DNA from: Propionibacteriaceae bacterium
GTDB lineage: Bacteria > Actinomycetota > Actinomycetes > Propionibacteriales > Propionibacteriaceae
NCBI GenBank assembly: GCA_017306015.1
Contig: JAFKJK010000011.1
Coordinates: 170,324 to 234,323, forward strand
Direction: 5' to 3'
Length of the DNA stretch: 64,000 nucleotides
Below are positions 48,921-58,700 of the stretch, in pieces; within the stretch, counting starts at the first letter, position 1, and each line of letters starts with the position of its first letter. Under the pieces are notes generated by a model. That model saw nothing but the letters and a program-made list of their open reading frames with translations, was not told the DNA's origin and ran no database searches. A program made the translations under genes and the position numbers.

Positions 48921-49895
48921 TCAGGCCTGCGCCGCCGTCCCGGTGAGCCGCAGCTTTTCGGCCGCAGGCAGGAAGGATGCCTCGATGCTGTTGCGGGCGA
49001 GCGCGTCCAGGTCGGCGTCGGTGAGTCCGCAGGCGTCGGTGATCGCTGCGAGGTTCGCGTCCAGGTAGCCGCCGAAGTAGGCAGGATCGTCGGAGTTGAC
49101 GGTCACCCGGACGCCGGCGGCCAGCAGTCCGGGCAGCGGGTGCCGGCTGAGGTCCGGGACGACCTGGAGAGCTCGGTTCGACAGCGGGCACATCGTCAGC
49201 GGGATGCCGGACTCGGCCAGGTGGGCGACCAGTTCCGGGTCGTCCGCGGCGTGGACGCCGTGGTCGATCCTGCCGACGCGCAACTGCCGCAACGCCTCCC
49301 AGACCACCTCCGGACCGCCCTCTTCGCCGGCGTGCGCGACTGTCTGCAGGCCGTCCGCCCGTGCCCGCGCGAACAGCGGGACGAAGGGTGCGGCCGGGAA
49401 CCCGATCTCGGCGGAGCAGAGGCCGACGCCGAGCAGGTCGACGCCGCTAGCCAGGGCGAGGACGTAGGCGTCCTCGGCCTGCTCGACCGGTTGGTCCCGC
49501 AGGAAGGTGATGATCAAGCCTGTGCTCACGCCGTGATCGGCCTCGGATCGGGAGAGCGCCGCGCCCAGACCGTTGAGGACGGTCTCGGCGGCGATCCCGC
49601 GGGCGAGGTGGGCCTGCAGGTCGCAGAAGATCTCGGCTCTGACAACGCCGGACGCGCGTGCCCGGGCCAGGTAGGCGTCGGCGAGGTCGGTGAAGTCCTG
49701 CTCGGTGCGCAGCACGTCCTGGTTGGCGGTGTAGCGGGCGAGAAAGTCCGGCAGCGAGGTGAAGCGGTTGAGCTCGCGGAGTCGAGCGGCGTCCGGCTCG
49801 GGCAGCCTGATCCCGTTGCGCTCGGCGAGGGCCACGACCAGCTCCGGCTCCAGCGTCCCCTCGATGTGGAGGTGCAATTCGGCGAAAGTGCGCAT
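48921..49895 (-). CDS. Adenine deaminase (adenosine-deaminase superfamily)
   Basis: 324-residue zinc enzyme converting adenine to hypoxanthine and ammonia, for purine salvage. Metal ligands His8 and His10 are in ELHLHIEGTLEPEL; the IEGTLEPE form is characteristic of adenine deaminases (Aah1/Add2-like), whereas adenosine deaminases usually have LDGSL. Further motifs are VAHAGEEGGPEVVW (His and catalytic Glu), GRIDHGVHAADDPEL, CPLSNRALQV and VNSDDPAYFGG (Asp ligands). ATG 49895 is the start; the upstream spacer holds repeat array 2. The DUF2199 gene follows after 217 bp on the same strand. Confidence 0.88.
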   Translation of the reverse strand: MRTFAELHLHIEGTLEPELVVALAERNGIRLPEPDAARLRELNRFTSLPDFLARYTANQDVLRTEQDFTDLADAYLARARASGVVRAEIFCDLQAHLARGIAAETVLNGLGAALSRSEADHGVSTGLIITFLRDQPVEQAEDAYVLALASGVDLLGVGLCSAEIGFPAAPFVPLFARARADGLQTVAHAGEEGGPEVVWEALRQLRVGRIDHGVHAADDPELVAHLAESGIPLTMCPLSNRALQVVPDLSRHPLPGLLAAGVRVTVNSDDPAYFGGYLDANLAAITDACGLTDADLDALARNSIEASFLPAAEKLRLTGTAAQA

Positions 49896-49933
49896 CGGGC
49901 TCCTGACGTTGCCCCGATGCTAGTGCTCCGTCC

Positions 49934-50184
49934 TGAACCATCGGGGACAGGTACTTCGGTTCACGACGCGTCCCGTCCTGAACCGTTGGGGACAGGTACT
50001 TCGGTTCACGACGCCGTCCCGTCCTGAACTGTTCGGGACAGGTACTTCGGTTCGCGACGGCGTCCCGTCCTGAACTGTTGGGGACAGGTACTTCGGTTCA
50101 CATCGGCGTCCGGGGGTCCCTGAACGAAAGTACCTGTCCCCGATGGTTCAGGCCTGAACGAAAGTACCTGTCCCTGATGGTTCA
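49934..50184. repeat. Array 2 of six 30-bp TGAACC-N18-GGTTCA elements
   Basis: Forward copies: 49934-49963, 49979-50008, 50025-50054 (ends GGTTCG), 50071-50100. Inverted copies: 50121-50150, 50155-50184. Some spacers share a CGACGCCGTCCCGTCC-type sequence. The core is the same as in array 1. The final inverted copy supplies the TGA stop codon of the NUDIX gene. The array lies between adenine deaminase and the NUDIX gene, both on the minus strand. Confidence 0.95.
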
Positions 50185-50658
50185 GTGGAGGCGGGTGATG
50201 CGGTCGTCCGTCAGGCCGATCCGGACGCGTTCGGCCTGGTCGGGACGCATCGGCGGCAACGCATGGACGCCGAAGAACGCGGCATCGCTGGCCTCGCCGT
50301 CCACCGGACGCGGCTCGCCGGACACCCAGCGGCAGCGGAAGACGTGGTCGATGTACTGGGTGCGATCGCCATTGGCGTAGGTGATCACATCGGTGACGGT
50401 GAGCCAGACGAGGTGCTCGACCTCCGCGACGACGCCGGCCTCCTCGGCGACCTCGCGGACGGCGGTGGCCGCGGGATGCTCCCCGGGATCGACGATGCCG
50501 GAGACGGGCGTCCACTCGCCGGTGTCAGCGCGCCGGACGAGGAGCACCTCGAGTCCGCCGTCCCGCTCGCGAGTCACCACAGCCGTCGCCCCGGAGAGCC
50601 AGAGCTGCTGGTGGCCCACCTTGGTCCGCAGGTCGAGGATGAAGTCGGGAGTCGGCAC
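50182..50658 (-). CDS. NUDIX hydrolase
   Basis: 158-residue pyrophosphohydrolase. The Nudix box is GIVDPGEHPAATAVREVAEE with AGV, matching GX5EX7REUXEEXGU. The N-terminal GATAVVTRERDGGLEVLLVRRADTGEWTPVSG is typical of small actinobacterial Nudix proteins, which cleave nucleoside diphosphates linked to another moiety; substrate unknown. GTG 50658 follows TACGCT (50670-50665) by six bases, so the mRNA is probably leaderless. The last codons and stop are contributed by repeat array 2. Confidence 0.92.
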   Translation of the reverse strand: MPTPDFILDLRTKVGHQQLWLSGATAVVTRERDGGLEVLLVRRADTGEWTPVSGIVDPGEHPAATAVREVAEEAGVVAEVEHLVWLTVTDVITYANGDRTQYIDHVFRCRWVSGEPRPVDGEASDAAFFGVHALPPMRPDQAERVRIGLTDDRITRLH

Positions 50659-50816
50659 CGGGTCAGCGTAGCCGTCCCCTGACGAGCGGACGGGCGACCG
50701 ACCGGGTCGTGTCCGGCCCCCTCAGAACCGCCCAGGGCATCGTCCTCCGGACCCGACGCAGGGCGGGCAGCGCCGCCAGTACGGTGCGCTACCCGGGGCA
50801 TCGTCCCCCGGACATG

Positions 50817-50850
50817 CGGACGGGCGGCCGGTTTCCCGACCGCCCGTCCG
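50817..50850. terminator. Hairpin with perfect 11-bp stem
   Basis: CGGACGGGCGG, 12-nt loop, CCGCCCGTCCG. No T-run follows on either strand, and no gene ends directly at it. Confidence 0.45.
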
Positions 50851-51193
50851 TTGACAGACCGCTCTGCGACGACACCCCTCGTCCGCCGCAAGGCGACAGC
50901 CTCGGAGACCGTCCTTTACGTCCGGCCCCCGCTGGCGATCGGCTGATCGGCAGGTGCTGTCACCATCAAGTTCAGCGCTTCTCCGTCCGGCAGCCCCCCG
51001 ACTGTCATCCGACTAGTGCCTGCGCTGGGCTTTCAGGCGAGAGTGACTCTACGCCGGGACGGGTCGCCTGTACCCTCCCCCGAAGGTGTGAGAATCACGT
51101 AATACCTGGACTCTCACTGATGAATTCGTGGTGTTTGCCCGCCGTCACTGCGGCTTCCGTGGTGACAGCGGGCGCCGTCCACCCGGCGCTGGG

Positions 51194-51222
51194 CGAGCCG
51201 GGACGGGTCAGGCCCCGGCTCG
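51194..51222 (-). terminator. Terminator hairpin after the DUF1508 gene
   Basis: CGAGCCGGG (51194-51202) and CCCGGCTCG (51214-51222), ten bases past the TGA of the small gene read on the minus strand. Confidence 0.6.
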
Positions 51223-51231
51223 AACCCGCTG

Positions 51232-51411
51232 CTACGCCTCGACGATCTCGGCGTCCGGGGCGTTCTTCTTGACCGACGCGATGCCGTTGCGGGCCGCGCT
51301 GGCGCTGCTGTATCCCTCGCCGCCCGTGGCGATGGTCTGGCCGTTGGTGGCCTTGAGGCGCCAGCGGTACTCGCCCTTGGAATCGGTGTACAACTCGAAC
51401 TTCGCCGCCAT
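51232..51411 (-). CDS. Small DUF1508 (YegP-like) protein
   Basis: 59-residue protein, easily missed because it lies inside a much longer spurious reading frame. The sequence KFELYTDSKGEYRWRLKATNG, then GEGYSSASAARNGIASVKKN, is the DUF1508/YegP fold, a small beta-beta-alpha-beta unit whose function is unclear. ATG 51411 is followed by a complete domain; GAAGGAGCAGGC precedes it, which contains an AAGGAG ribosome binding site. A hairpin terminator follows the stop. It is on the opposite strand from the phosphatase gene that starts at 51664. Confidence 0.85.
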   Translation of the reverse strand: MAAKFELYTDSKGEYRWRLKATNGQTIATGGEGYSSASAARNGIASVKKNAPDAEIVEA

Positions 51412-51663
51412 GCCTGCTCCTTCGATGGTCCCGACGCGGACTGCGCTTGCCGACAGGCTAGTGCTCGCCAGGGCGTCAGCGGGAGAGCCAGTCCGTGTCC
51501 GGCCCCGATTTCGTCCGCGCGGGAACCGCTCCGCCGCCGCCGGGAGACGCTGCCGGTGTCGCCGCGGAACCCGTCCGTCCCGTCGCCGACTAGCGCAAAC
51601 AGATGCCGGCGGTGGCCGCGTCACCGGTCCTGTGGGACGCCCCGATGGGGCATCATTGGATCC

Positions 51664-52665
51664 GTGACCAGTGCCCCCCCGCCAGGCGGCGCCGCCGTGG
51701 CGCCGGTGTTGGCGCACGCCAACGCCGACTTCGTCACGGACCGGCTGGCGCTCGGCGGGGACCTCTCCTCGATGTTCGCAACGGCCCGGATCCAGCTTGA
51801 TGAATTGGTCCAGGCCGGGATCACCCACATCGTCGACCTTCGCTCGGAGTGGAGCGACGAGCTCCTGGTGGCCGGCTGGGCGCCGGGCATCCGGTACTGG
51901 CACTACGGAATTCCGGACGCCGGCCAGCTGATCGACGCCGATTGGTTCGAGATCCTCACCGGATGGGTTCGCAACGCCCTGCGTGAGCCGGACGCCAAGG
52001 TCCTCCTGCACTGCCACATGGGAGTCAATCGGGCGCCATCGGCAGCGCTGGCCGTCCTGCTCGACCAGGGGTTCGGGATCCGGGAGGCGCTGGAGGCGAT
52101 CCGGGCCGCCCGCCCGATCGCCGTGATCGACTACGCCGACAGCGTCCTCGACTGGCACCTCGGCCGGACGGACGCCGACGCCCGGCACCGCCGCAACGCC
52201 CGGCGGGTGCTGCGGCGGTGGCGTGACTCCCACGGGCTCAACCCGGAGGACGTGATCCGCCAGCTCCGCTCCCAGGAGCGTCCCGCGACCCGCTGGGCGG
52301 TCCGCCTCGGCCCGGACGACCCGGACACGCTCGCGAGGGTGCTCGCCGAGTCCGGTGAGGTGGCGGTCGGGCTCACCGTCGACCATGACCCGGCTGAGCT
52401 CAGCCAGCTGGACGAGGTGATCTTTCTCACCGAGGCAGGGCTCAACGGACGGGCGCTCGTCGTCGGACCGGTGACCGCGGTCGAGTCCGGCGCACTGTTG
52501 ATGCCGGTGATGATCACCGACCTGTTCGCGACCGCGATGGACGTCCGGGTGCCGGAGCGGGTCGCCGAGTGGCTCGCCGCGTCCGGTGCCAACCCGCTGG
52601 CCCTGACCCGGATCGAGTACCACACCCTCACCACCCGGCAGGTCGCGACCGTCTCGGCCGAGTGA
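51664..52665 (+). CDS. Dual-specificity-phosphatase-like protein
   Basis: 333-residue protein with an N-terminal cysteine phosphatase domain. The P-loop is HCHMGVNRA: nucleophile Cys117 and Arg123 fit CX5R, though the usual Ser/Thr after Arg is Ala. Asp85 in YGIPDAG fits the general acid position. VDLRSEWSDE near 57-66 is typical. Residues 200-333 are an extra domain of unknown function (SGEVAVGLTVDHDPAELSQLDEVIFLTEAGLNG). The substrate is unknown: phospho-Tyr or phospho-Ser/Thr proteins or phospholipids. GTG 51664 is taken as start; a weak CATCAT sits seven bases upstream. Confidence 0.83.
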   Translation: MTSAPPPGGAAVAPVLAHANADFVTDRLALGGDLSSMFATARIQLDELVQAGITHIVDLRSEWSDELLVAGWAPGIRYWHYGIPDAGQLIDADWFEILTGWVRNALREPDAKVLLHCHMGVNRAPSAALAVLLDQGFGIREALEAIRAARPIAVIDYADSVLDWHLGRTDADARHRRNARRVLRRWRDSHGLNPEDVIRQLRSQERPATRWAVRLGPDDPDTLARVLAESGEVAVGLTVDHDPAELSQLDEVIFLTEAGLNGRALVVGPVTAVESGALLMPVMITDLFATAMDVRVPERVAEWLAASGANPLALTRIEYHTLTTRQVATVSAE

Positions 52666-52871
52666 TCCTGCCCGGCCGGACGCCGCCGTCCGCTGCCGGG
52701 AGCGTGGATGACCTTCCAGGTCGGAGGGACGCATTCCAGCCGCGCCGGGACGGCCGCCGCCTGCGGCCGGCACGGGCACGTGTTCTGGTTCCGGCCCCGG
52801 ACCTGTTGCGCCACCCGGACGTCGTGGGTACGTCCTAGGGTGGAGTTCGAACGCGAGAGGAACCTCGAGAA

Positions 52872-55544
52872 GTGAACATTCGCAATCTCACGAGCGTCAG
52901 CGCTGACGATCTCGGACTCGCCGGTGGCAAGGGCGCCAACCTTGGAGAACTGCTCCGGGCCGGCTTCGACGTTCCCGCCGGCTTCGTCGTCACCACCGAC
53001 GCCTACCGCGACTTCGTCGCCGGGCTGGACCTCGCCGACCGGCTGGCCGACGCCACCCCGGCCGACTCGGACAGCCTGGCCGCCGCCTTCGCAGCCGGCA
53101 GCCTGCCGGCCGCGCTTGGCGAGGAGATCGCCGCCGCCTACACGGGTCTGGGCCGTGACGTCGCGGTCGCCGTCCGCTCGTCGGCGACAGCCGAGGATCT
53201 GGCGGACGCCAGTTTCGCCGGCCAGCAGGACACCTTCCTCAACATCGTCGGCACCCCCGCCGTGCTGGACGCCGTCAAGGCCTGCTGGGCATCGCTGTGG
53301 ACGCAGCGCGCGATCAGCTACCGCGCCGAGCGCGGTCTCGGCGCCGGGGATCTCGCCCTGGCCGTCGTCGTGCAGGAGATGGTGCCGGCCACGGCCGCCG
53401 GGGTGATGTTCACCGCGAACCCGGCCAACGGGCGGCCGTCGGAGACCGTGATCACGGCGGCGTGGGGACTGGGTGAGGCCGTCGTCTCCGGCGAGGTGGA
53501 CACCGACACCGTCGTCGTCGACACCGACTGCGGCACGATCCTGTCGGCCGCGATCGCCGACAAGGCCGTCCGCACCGATCCGCTGCCCGGCGGGGGGACG
53601 GCGACCTCTCCGACCGTCAGCGAGGTCCGGCTCGAACCCGTCCTCGACGTGCCGGACGCGTTGCGCCTTGCCGGTATCGGTTCCGCGATCGAAGCCCACT
53701 TCGGTCGTCCCATGGACATCGAGTGGGCGATGGTCGGCGGCGACTTCACGATCCTGCAGGCCCGGCCGATCACCGCGCTGGCCGCCCGCGTCGGGCCGGT
53801 CCCGGAGGACTGGCCGGTGCCCGACAAGGGGCTGTACTTCCGCGCGTCCATCGTCGAGCAACTGCCCGACCCGCTGTCGACCTTGTTCGCCGACCTGATG
53901 GCTCCGTCCGTTCCGGCGGGGCTGAACCGGATGCTCGCCGAGTTCGCGCCCGGCACCGACTTCGGCGACATCGGCTTCCCGACCATCAACGGCTACGCCT
54001 TCTACCGCTACAGCCTCGCCTCGATGGGACGGATGATCGGCCTGACCCCCCAACTGGCGAAGCTGCTCTACGGCAACGCCGGCTGGGTGGAGGACCGCTG
54101 GCGCACCCGCCTCGCCGAGTACCGGGAGGCCGCGAAGGCCAACGACGTCGCCGGCTCGGAGCTGTCGGCAACCGAGCTGCTCGCCGTCCTCGGCCGGCTG
54201 GTCGACGCCGTCACCTACTACTACACCGCCGTCCAGACGATCATCCCGCTCGCCGCAACCGCGGAGCTCACCTGGGCGGCGGTCTACGACAAGCTCCTGC
54301 GCCGGCCGGACGACCCGTCCGCCGAGGTGTTCCTGCTCGGCTACGACGCCGAGCCGATCCGGGCCGAGCGCGACCTGTACGACCTCGCGCAGTGGGTGCG
54401 CAGCCGTCCCGACGTTGCGGGCGCCGTCGCCGACCCTGCCGTGGACGCCCGGTCCGCCGAAGCCCCGGACGGCGTGGACCCGGCAGCCTGGGCCGAGTGG
54501 CAGCGGCTGCTGGACGCCCACCTCGCCGAGCACGGCCACACGCTGTACAACCTCGACTTCGTCAACCCGGTCGCGGCGGACGACCCGGCACCGATCCTGC
54601 AGGCCCTCCGGTTCGCGATGCGGCCGGACGCCCCCGATCCGCGCGAGCGCCAAAGGCGGGCGGCCGCCGCCCGGGAGGACGCGACGGCCAGGCTGATCAC
54701 CAGGCTCGACGGCTGGCGCCGCGAGCGCGTCCGCAAGCTGCTGGAGCGCGCGCAGCACACCGGCCCGCTGCGCGAGGACGCGCTGAGTGCGATGGGCCTG
54801 TACCTGCCACCGGCCCGGCGGATCCTGCGGGAGCTCGGCTCGCGGCTGGTCGCGGCCGGGGCGGTCGACGAGCCGCTGGACCTGTGCTGGCTGCACCTGG
54901 CCGAGGCTCGGGCCGCCGCGTCCGCACTGGACGCCGGCAGCCCCGTCGCCGATCTCCGTGACGTCGTCGCCGACCGGCGGGCCGAGGCCCGCGGCGAGGC
55001 GTTGGCGAAGCCGCCGCAGTACCTGCCGCGGAATGCCGCGATGGACGCGTTCGCGTGGATGTACCCCGCCAGACAGGACCAGGCCAGCGGCAGCGTCCTC
55101 ACCGGGACGGCCGGCAGCGGTGGCGTCGTCACCGCACCTGCGAGGGTGCTCGGCGGCCCGGCGGATTTCGCAGCCTTCCAGCCCGGCGAGATCCTGGTGG
55201 CGTCCATCACCACGCCCGCGTACACCCCGTTGTTCGCCATGGCGGCCGGCGTGGTCACCTATATCGGCGGCGTTCTCAGCCACGGCTCGATCGTCGCCCG
55301 CGAATACGGCATTCCGGCCGTCCTCGGGGTCGGCGTGGCCACGCGGACGATCCACACCGGCGATCTGATCACGGTGGACGGTGCCGCGGGTACCGTCCGG
55401 CTGCCCACCGACGGCAGCGACACCGACGGCGACTCCGGGCCCGAGCAGCGTCGCAACTGGGTGCCGCTCGCCCTTGCGGCCGGCGTCGTGGCAGCGGTGG
55501 CGGCTCGGGCCTGGTACCGCCGGAGCCGCCGCCGGGCGCGGTGA
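52872..55544 (+). CDS. PEP-synthase/rifampin-phosphotransferase-like protein with C-terminal membrane anchor
   Basis: 890-residue enzyme with the domain order of phosphoenolpyruvate synthase and rifampin phosphotransferase: ATP-grasp N-terminus (SADDLGLAGGKGANLGELLRAG, VRSSATAEDLADASFAGQ, TANPANGRPSETVI) to about residue 310, a middle substrate-binding part, and the phosphohistidine domain with VLSHGSIVAREYGIPAV, where His804 is the phosphate carrier. The last residues WVPLALAAGVVAAVAARAW form a TM helix followed by a basic tail, unusual for this family. No PEP-binding TIM-barrel is visible, so it is not a true PEP synthase. The substrate cannot be told; antibiotic inactivation is only one option. 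GTG 52872 has GAGAGGAACC upstream. Confidence 0.82.
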   Translation: MNIRNLTSVSADDLGLAGGKGANLGELLRAGFDVPAGFVVTTDAYRDFVAGLDLADRLADATPADSDSLAAAFAAGSLPAALGEEIAAAYTGLGRDVAVAVRSSATAEDLADASFAGQQDTFLNIVGTPAVLDAVKACWASLWTQRAISYRAERGLGAGDLALAVVVQEMVPATAAGVMFTANPANGRPSETVITAAWGLGEAVVSGEVDTDTVVVDTDCGTILSAAIADKAVRTDPLPGGGTATSPTVSEVRLEPVLDVPDALRLAGIGSAIEAHFGRPMDIEWAMVGGDFTILQARPITALAARVGPVPEDWPVPDKGLYFRASIVEQLPDPLSTLFADLMAPSVPAGLNRMLAEFAPGTDFGDIGFPTINGYAFYRYSLASMGRMIGLTPQLAKLLYGNAGWVEDRWRTRLAEYREAAKANDVAGSELSATELLAVLGRLVDAVTYYYTAVQTIIPLAATAELTWAAVYDKLLRRPDDPSAEVFLLGYDAEPIRAERDLYDLAQWVRSRPDVAGAVADPAVDARSAEAPDGVDPAAWAEWQRLLDAHLAEHGHTLYNLDFVNPVAADDPAPILQALRFAMRPDAPDPRERQRRAAAAREDATARLITRLDGWRRERVRKLLERAQHTGPLREDALSAMGLYLPPARRILRELGSRLVAAGAVDEPLDLCWLHLAEARAAASALDAGSPVADLRDVVADRRAEARGEALAKPPQYLPRNAAMDAFAWMYPARQDQASGSVLTGTAGSGGVVTAPARVLGGPADFAAFQPGEILVASITTPAYTPLFAMAAGVVTYIGGVLSHGSIVAREYGIPAVLGVGVATRTIHTGDLITVDGAAGTVRLPTDGSDTDGDSGPEQRRNWVPLALAAGVVAAVAARAWYRRSRRRAR

Positions 55545-55712
55545 CGGATTTCCTGCGGATTTCGCAAAGGGAACATCGTTCGCCATTTGGTGACGTCTCA
55601 ATCCGACGTTCCGGGTCGCCAACGGATACCTGAGACTCCCTTGACCGGGGTCGAATGCGGAAATAGTCTCGGCTGGTCACCCAGCTCGACCCCGTCCCCC
55701 GAAAGGTCAGCC

Positions 55713-58700
55713 GTGCATCTTCGCTCCAGCGTCGCAGTCGTCGCCGCCATCGCCCTCGGCATCGCCGTGCCCACCGGCTCCTCCGCCGCTCCACCAGCCG
55801 ACCCGACCAGCCGTTTCGCCAAGGCGCCGTCGTCCGGACGGCTCAGCGCGACGGTCACCCCGCGGGCGGTGCAGAACAACAAGAAGGTGGACGTGATCGT
55901 CCAGCTCACCGGCGATCCGGTCGCGGTGGCCGAGGCCAAGGCAGGGTCGGACTTCAGCACGACCAAGCGCAACCAGGTCAAGAGCACGCTGCGCACCGCC
56001 CAGGACGCGCTCGCCAAGCAGATCTCCGGCAAGGGCGGCAGCGTGACCTACCGGATGCAGTCCGCCTACAACGGTGTGCGGGTGCGGATCCAGTCGTCGA
56101 AGGTGGCCGCCCTGACGAGCCTTCCGGGCGTCAAGGCCGTCCACACGCTGACGCCGAAGACGCTGGACAACACCGAGTCGGTGCCGTTCATCGGCTCCGG
56201 AACGGCGTGGGAGGCGTACGGCAAGACCGGCAAGGGCGTGAAGCTCGCGATCATCGACACCGGCATCGACTACACCCACGCCGACTTCGGCGGTCCGGGG
56301 ACGACCGCCGCCTTCACCCAGGCAGCGGCGAACTCCACCGCGCCGGCTGACCCCAACCTGTTCGGGCCGAACGCCCCCCGGGTGAAGGGTGGCTGGGACT
56401 TCGTCGGCGACGCCTACGACGCCGACGGCGATGCCGAGGCCGCCACCCCGAAGCCCGACGCGAACCCGCTCGACTGCGAGGGCCACGGCAGCCATGTCGC
56501 CGGCACCGCGGCCGGCAGCGGGGTCACGACGGACGGCAAGACCTACGGCGGTCCGTACAACAAGAGCACCGAGAAGACGGCCTTCAAGGTCGGTCCCGGC
56601 GTCGCGCCACAGGTCGACCTGTACGCGCTGCGGGTGTTCGGCTGCGCCGGCAGCACCGACGTGACGGTCGAGGCCATCGACTGGGCCGTCGACCACGGCA
56701 TGGACGTGATCAACATGTCCCTCGGTGGCCCGTTCGGACGCTCCGACGACCCGGACGCCGTCGCAGCCAGCAACGCGGTCGCCGCTGGTGTGGTGGTCGT
56801 GGCGTCGGCGGGCAACGAGGGCCATGCGCCCTACATCGTCGGCTCCCCGTCCGTCGGCCAGGGCGTCATCTCGGTCGCGGCCGTCGACAGCATCGGCCAG
56901 TTCCCGGGGGCATCGCTGAAGTCGGGCGACACCACGGTCAAGGCCATCAACGCCAACGGCGCCGACCTGCCCAGCGGCAACTTCAGCGTGGTCGTGGTCG
57001 CCGACGACCCGGCCACCGCGGACAACGAGGCGCTCGGCTGCACGGCCGACGCGTTCACCGCGGCCGGGATCGAGGCCGGCAAGAACCAACTCGCGGTGGT
57101 CGAGCGCGGCACGTGCGCCCGGGCCGCGAAGGCGATCTTCGGCCAGCAGGCCGGTGCCGCCGCCGTCCTGATGGTGAACACCGACGACGGGTACCCGCCG
57201 TACGAAGGCCGGATCACCAGCAACCCCGACACGGGTGAGGGCTTCACGGTCACGATTCCGTTCCTCGGCGTGCCCAAGTCGGCCGGCGCGACCGTCCGCG
57301 GGCTCGCGGGCAAGAACCTGACCATGGTCTCGACGCAGATCGACAACCCGAGCTTCCGCGACTACGCGGACTTCAGCTCGGGCGGGCCGGTGAACGGCGA
57401 CTCCGGGCTGAGCCCGCTGGTGGCGGCGCCGGGCGTCTCGATCTCGTCCGCCGCGGTAGGCACCGGAAGCGACTCCACGGTGCTGTCCGGGACCTCGATG
57501 GCGGCTCCGCACGTCGCCGGCGTCGCGGCACTCACCGTCCAGGCCCACCCGAAGTGGAAGGCGTCGCAGATCGCGTCCGCCGTCGTCGGGACGGCCGACC
57601 CGGACAAGCTGGCCGATGACGTCAACTCGATCACCCTGGGCGGTGTGGGCCTGGTGGATCCGGCCCAGGCGGTGTCGACCCAGACGTACGTCACCGGTGA
57701 CAAGTACTTCGACAAGGCCGGTGCCGTCTGGGAGGACTCGCTCAGCTTCGGCTTCGCCGAGTCGAACATCGGTTTCGCCAAGACGAAGACGATCACGATC
57801 ACGAACACCGGGAACGTGCCGGTGGTCTACACCCTGACGAACGTGAAGGATCCGGACTCGCGGCCGGCGACGCTCCGGTTCAGCACGAACCGTGTCGTGG
57901 TGCCGGCCCGCGGCTCCGCCTCGGTCAAGGTGACGTTGATCGCCGCGGCGGCCAGCGTGGGCTCGTCGATCGCCGACCCCGACGACCAGTTCAACTTCTA
58001 CCAGATCTCGGGACAGGTGTTGCTGACGGCCAGCGACCGCAGTCAGCTGCGGGTGCCGTACCTGCTGGTACCGCGTGCGTCGTCCCAGCTGACCGCGTCG
58101 CTGGCCGGAGGCGGGCACTTCGATCTGGCCAAGTGGGGCTCGCCGGGGACGCCGCCGGCGCTGAACGTGAGGCTGGCCAATCCCTTCGGGGCGCTGACCG
58201 CCACGGCCGACTTCTACACCCTCGGCCTCACCGACAAGGCGGACGCCAAGCGGGGCTGGGGCGGCTCCGGCTACGACTTGCGCGCTGCCGGCGTCCAGTC
58301 GTTCGACGTCGACGGCGACAAGATGCTGGTGTTCGCGGTGAACAACTACACCCGCTGGTCGAACGCGGCCACCAACGAGTTCGACGTCCTCATCGACGTC
58401 GACGGGGACAAGACGCCCGACTACGACGTGTTCAGCTACGACTCGGGCTACGTCCGGACCGGCGACTACAACGGTACGGTCGAGGTGTTCATCAGGGATC
58501 TCGCGACCGGCGCGTTCGGCTCCAGCGGCTTCCTGGCCACGTCACCGACGGACTCCAGCACGATCCTGTTGCCGGTGCTCGCCGGCGACTTGGGGCTGAA
58601 GGCGTCCGGGCCGACGCGAGGCGCGTTCACCTACACCGTGCAGAGCTTCAGCCTGGAGGACTCGGACGCGGGCGACGAGTTCAGCGGCTCGGCCACCTAC

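Larger units (their letters stand above)
50659..51231. other. Intergenic region with hairpins
   Basis: No convincing gene. Two hairpins are clear: CGGACGGGCGG (50817-50827) with CCGCCCGTCCG (50840-50850), and the terminator at 51194-51222 that follows the DUF1508 gene. A weaker GTGAGA...TCTCAC pair surrounds 51087-51118. Confidence 0.6.

Noticed and set aside
52131..55622. Long minus-strand frame of 1163 codons
   Set aside because: Antisense to the PEP-synthase-like gene and part of the phosphatase; no motif and no start signal.
55707..58118. 803-codon minus-strand frame
   Set aside because: Antisense to the subtilisin gene; Arg/His/Gly-rich shadow sequence.
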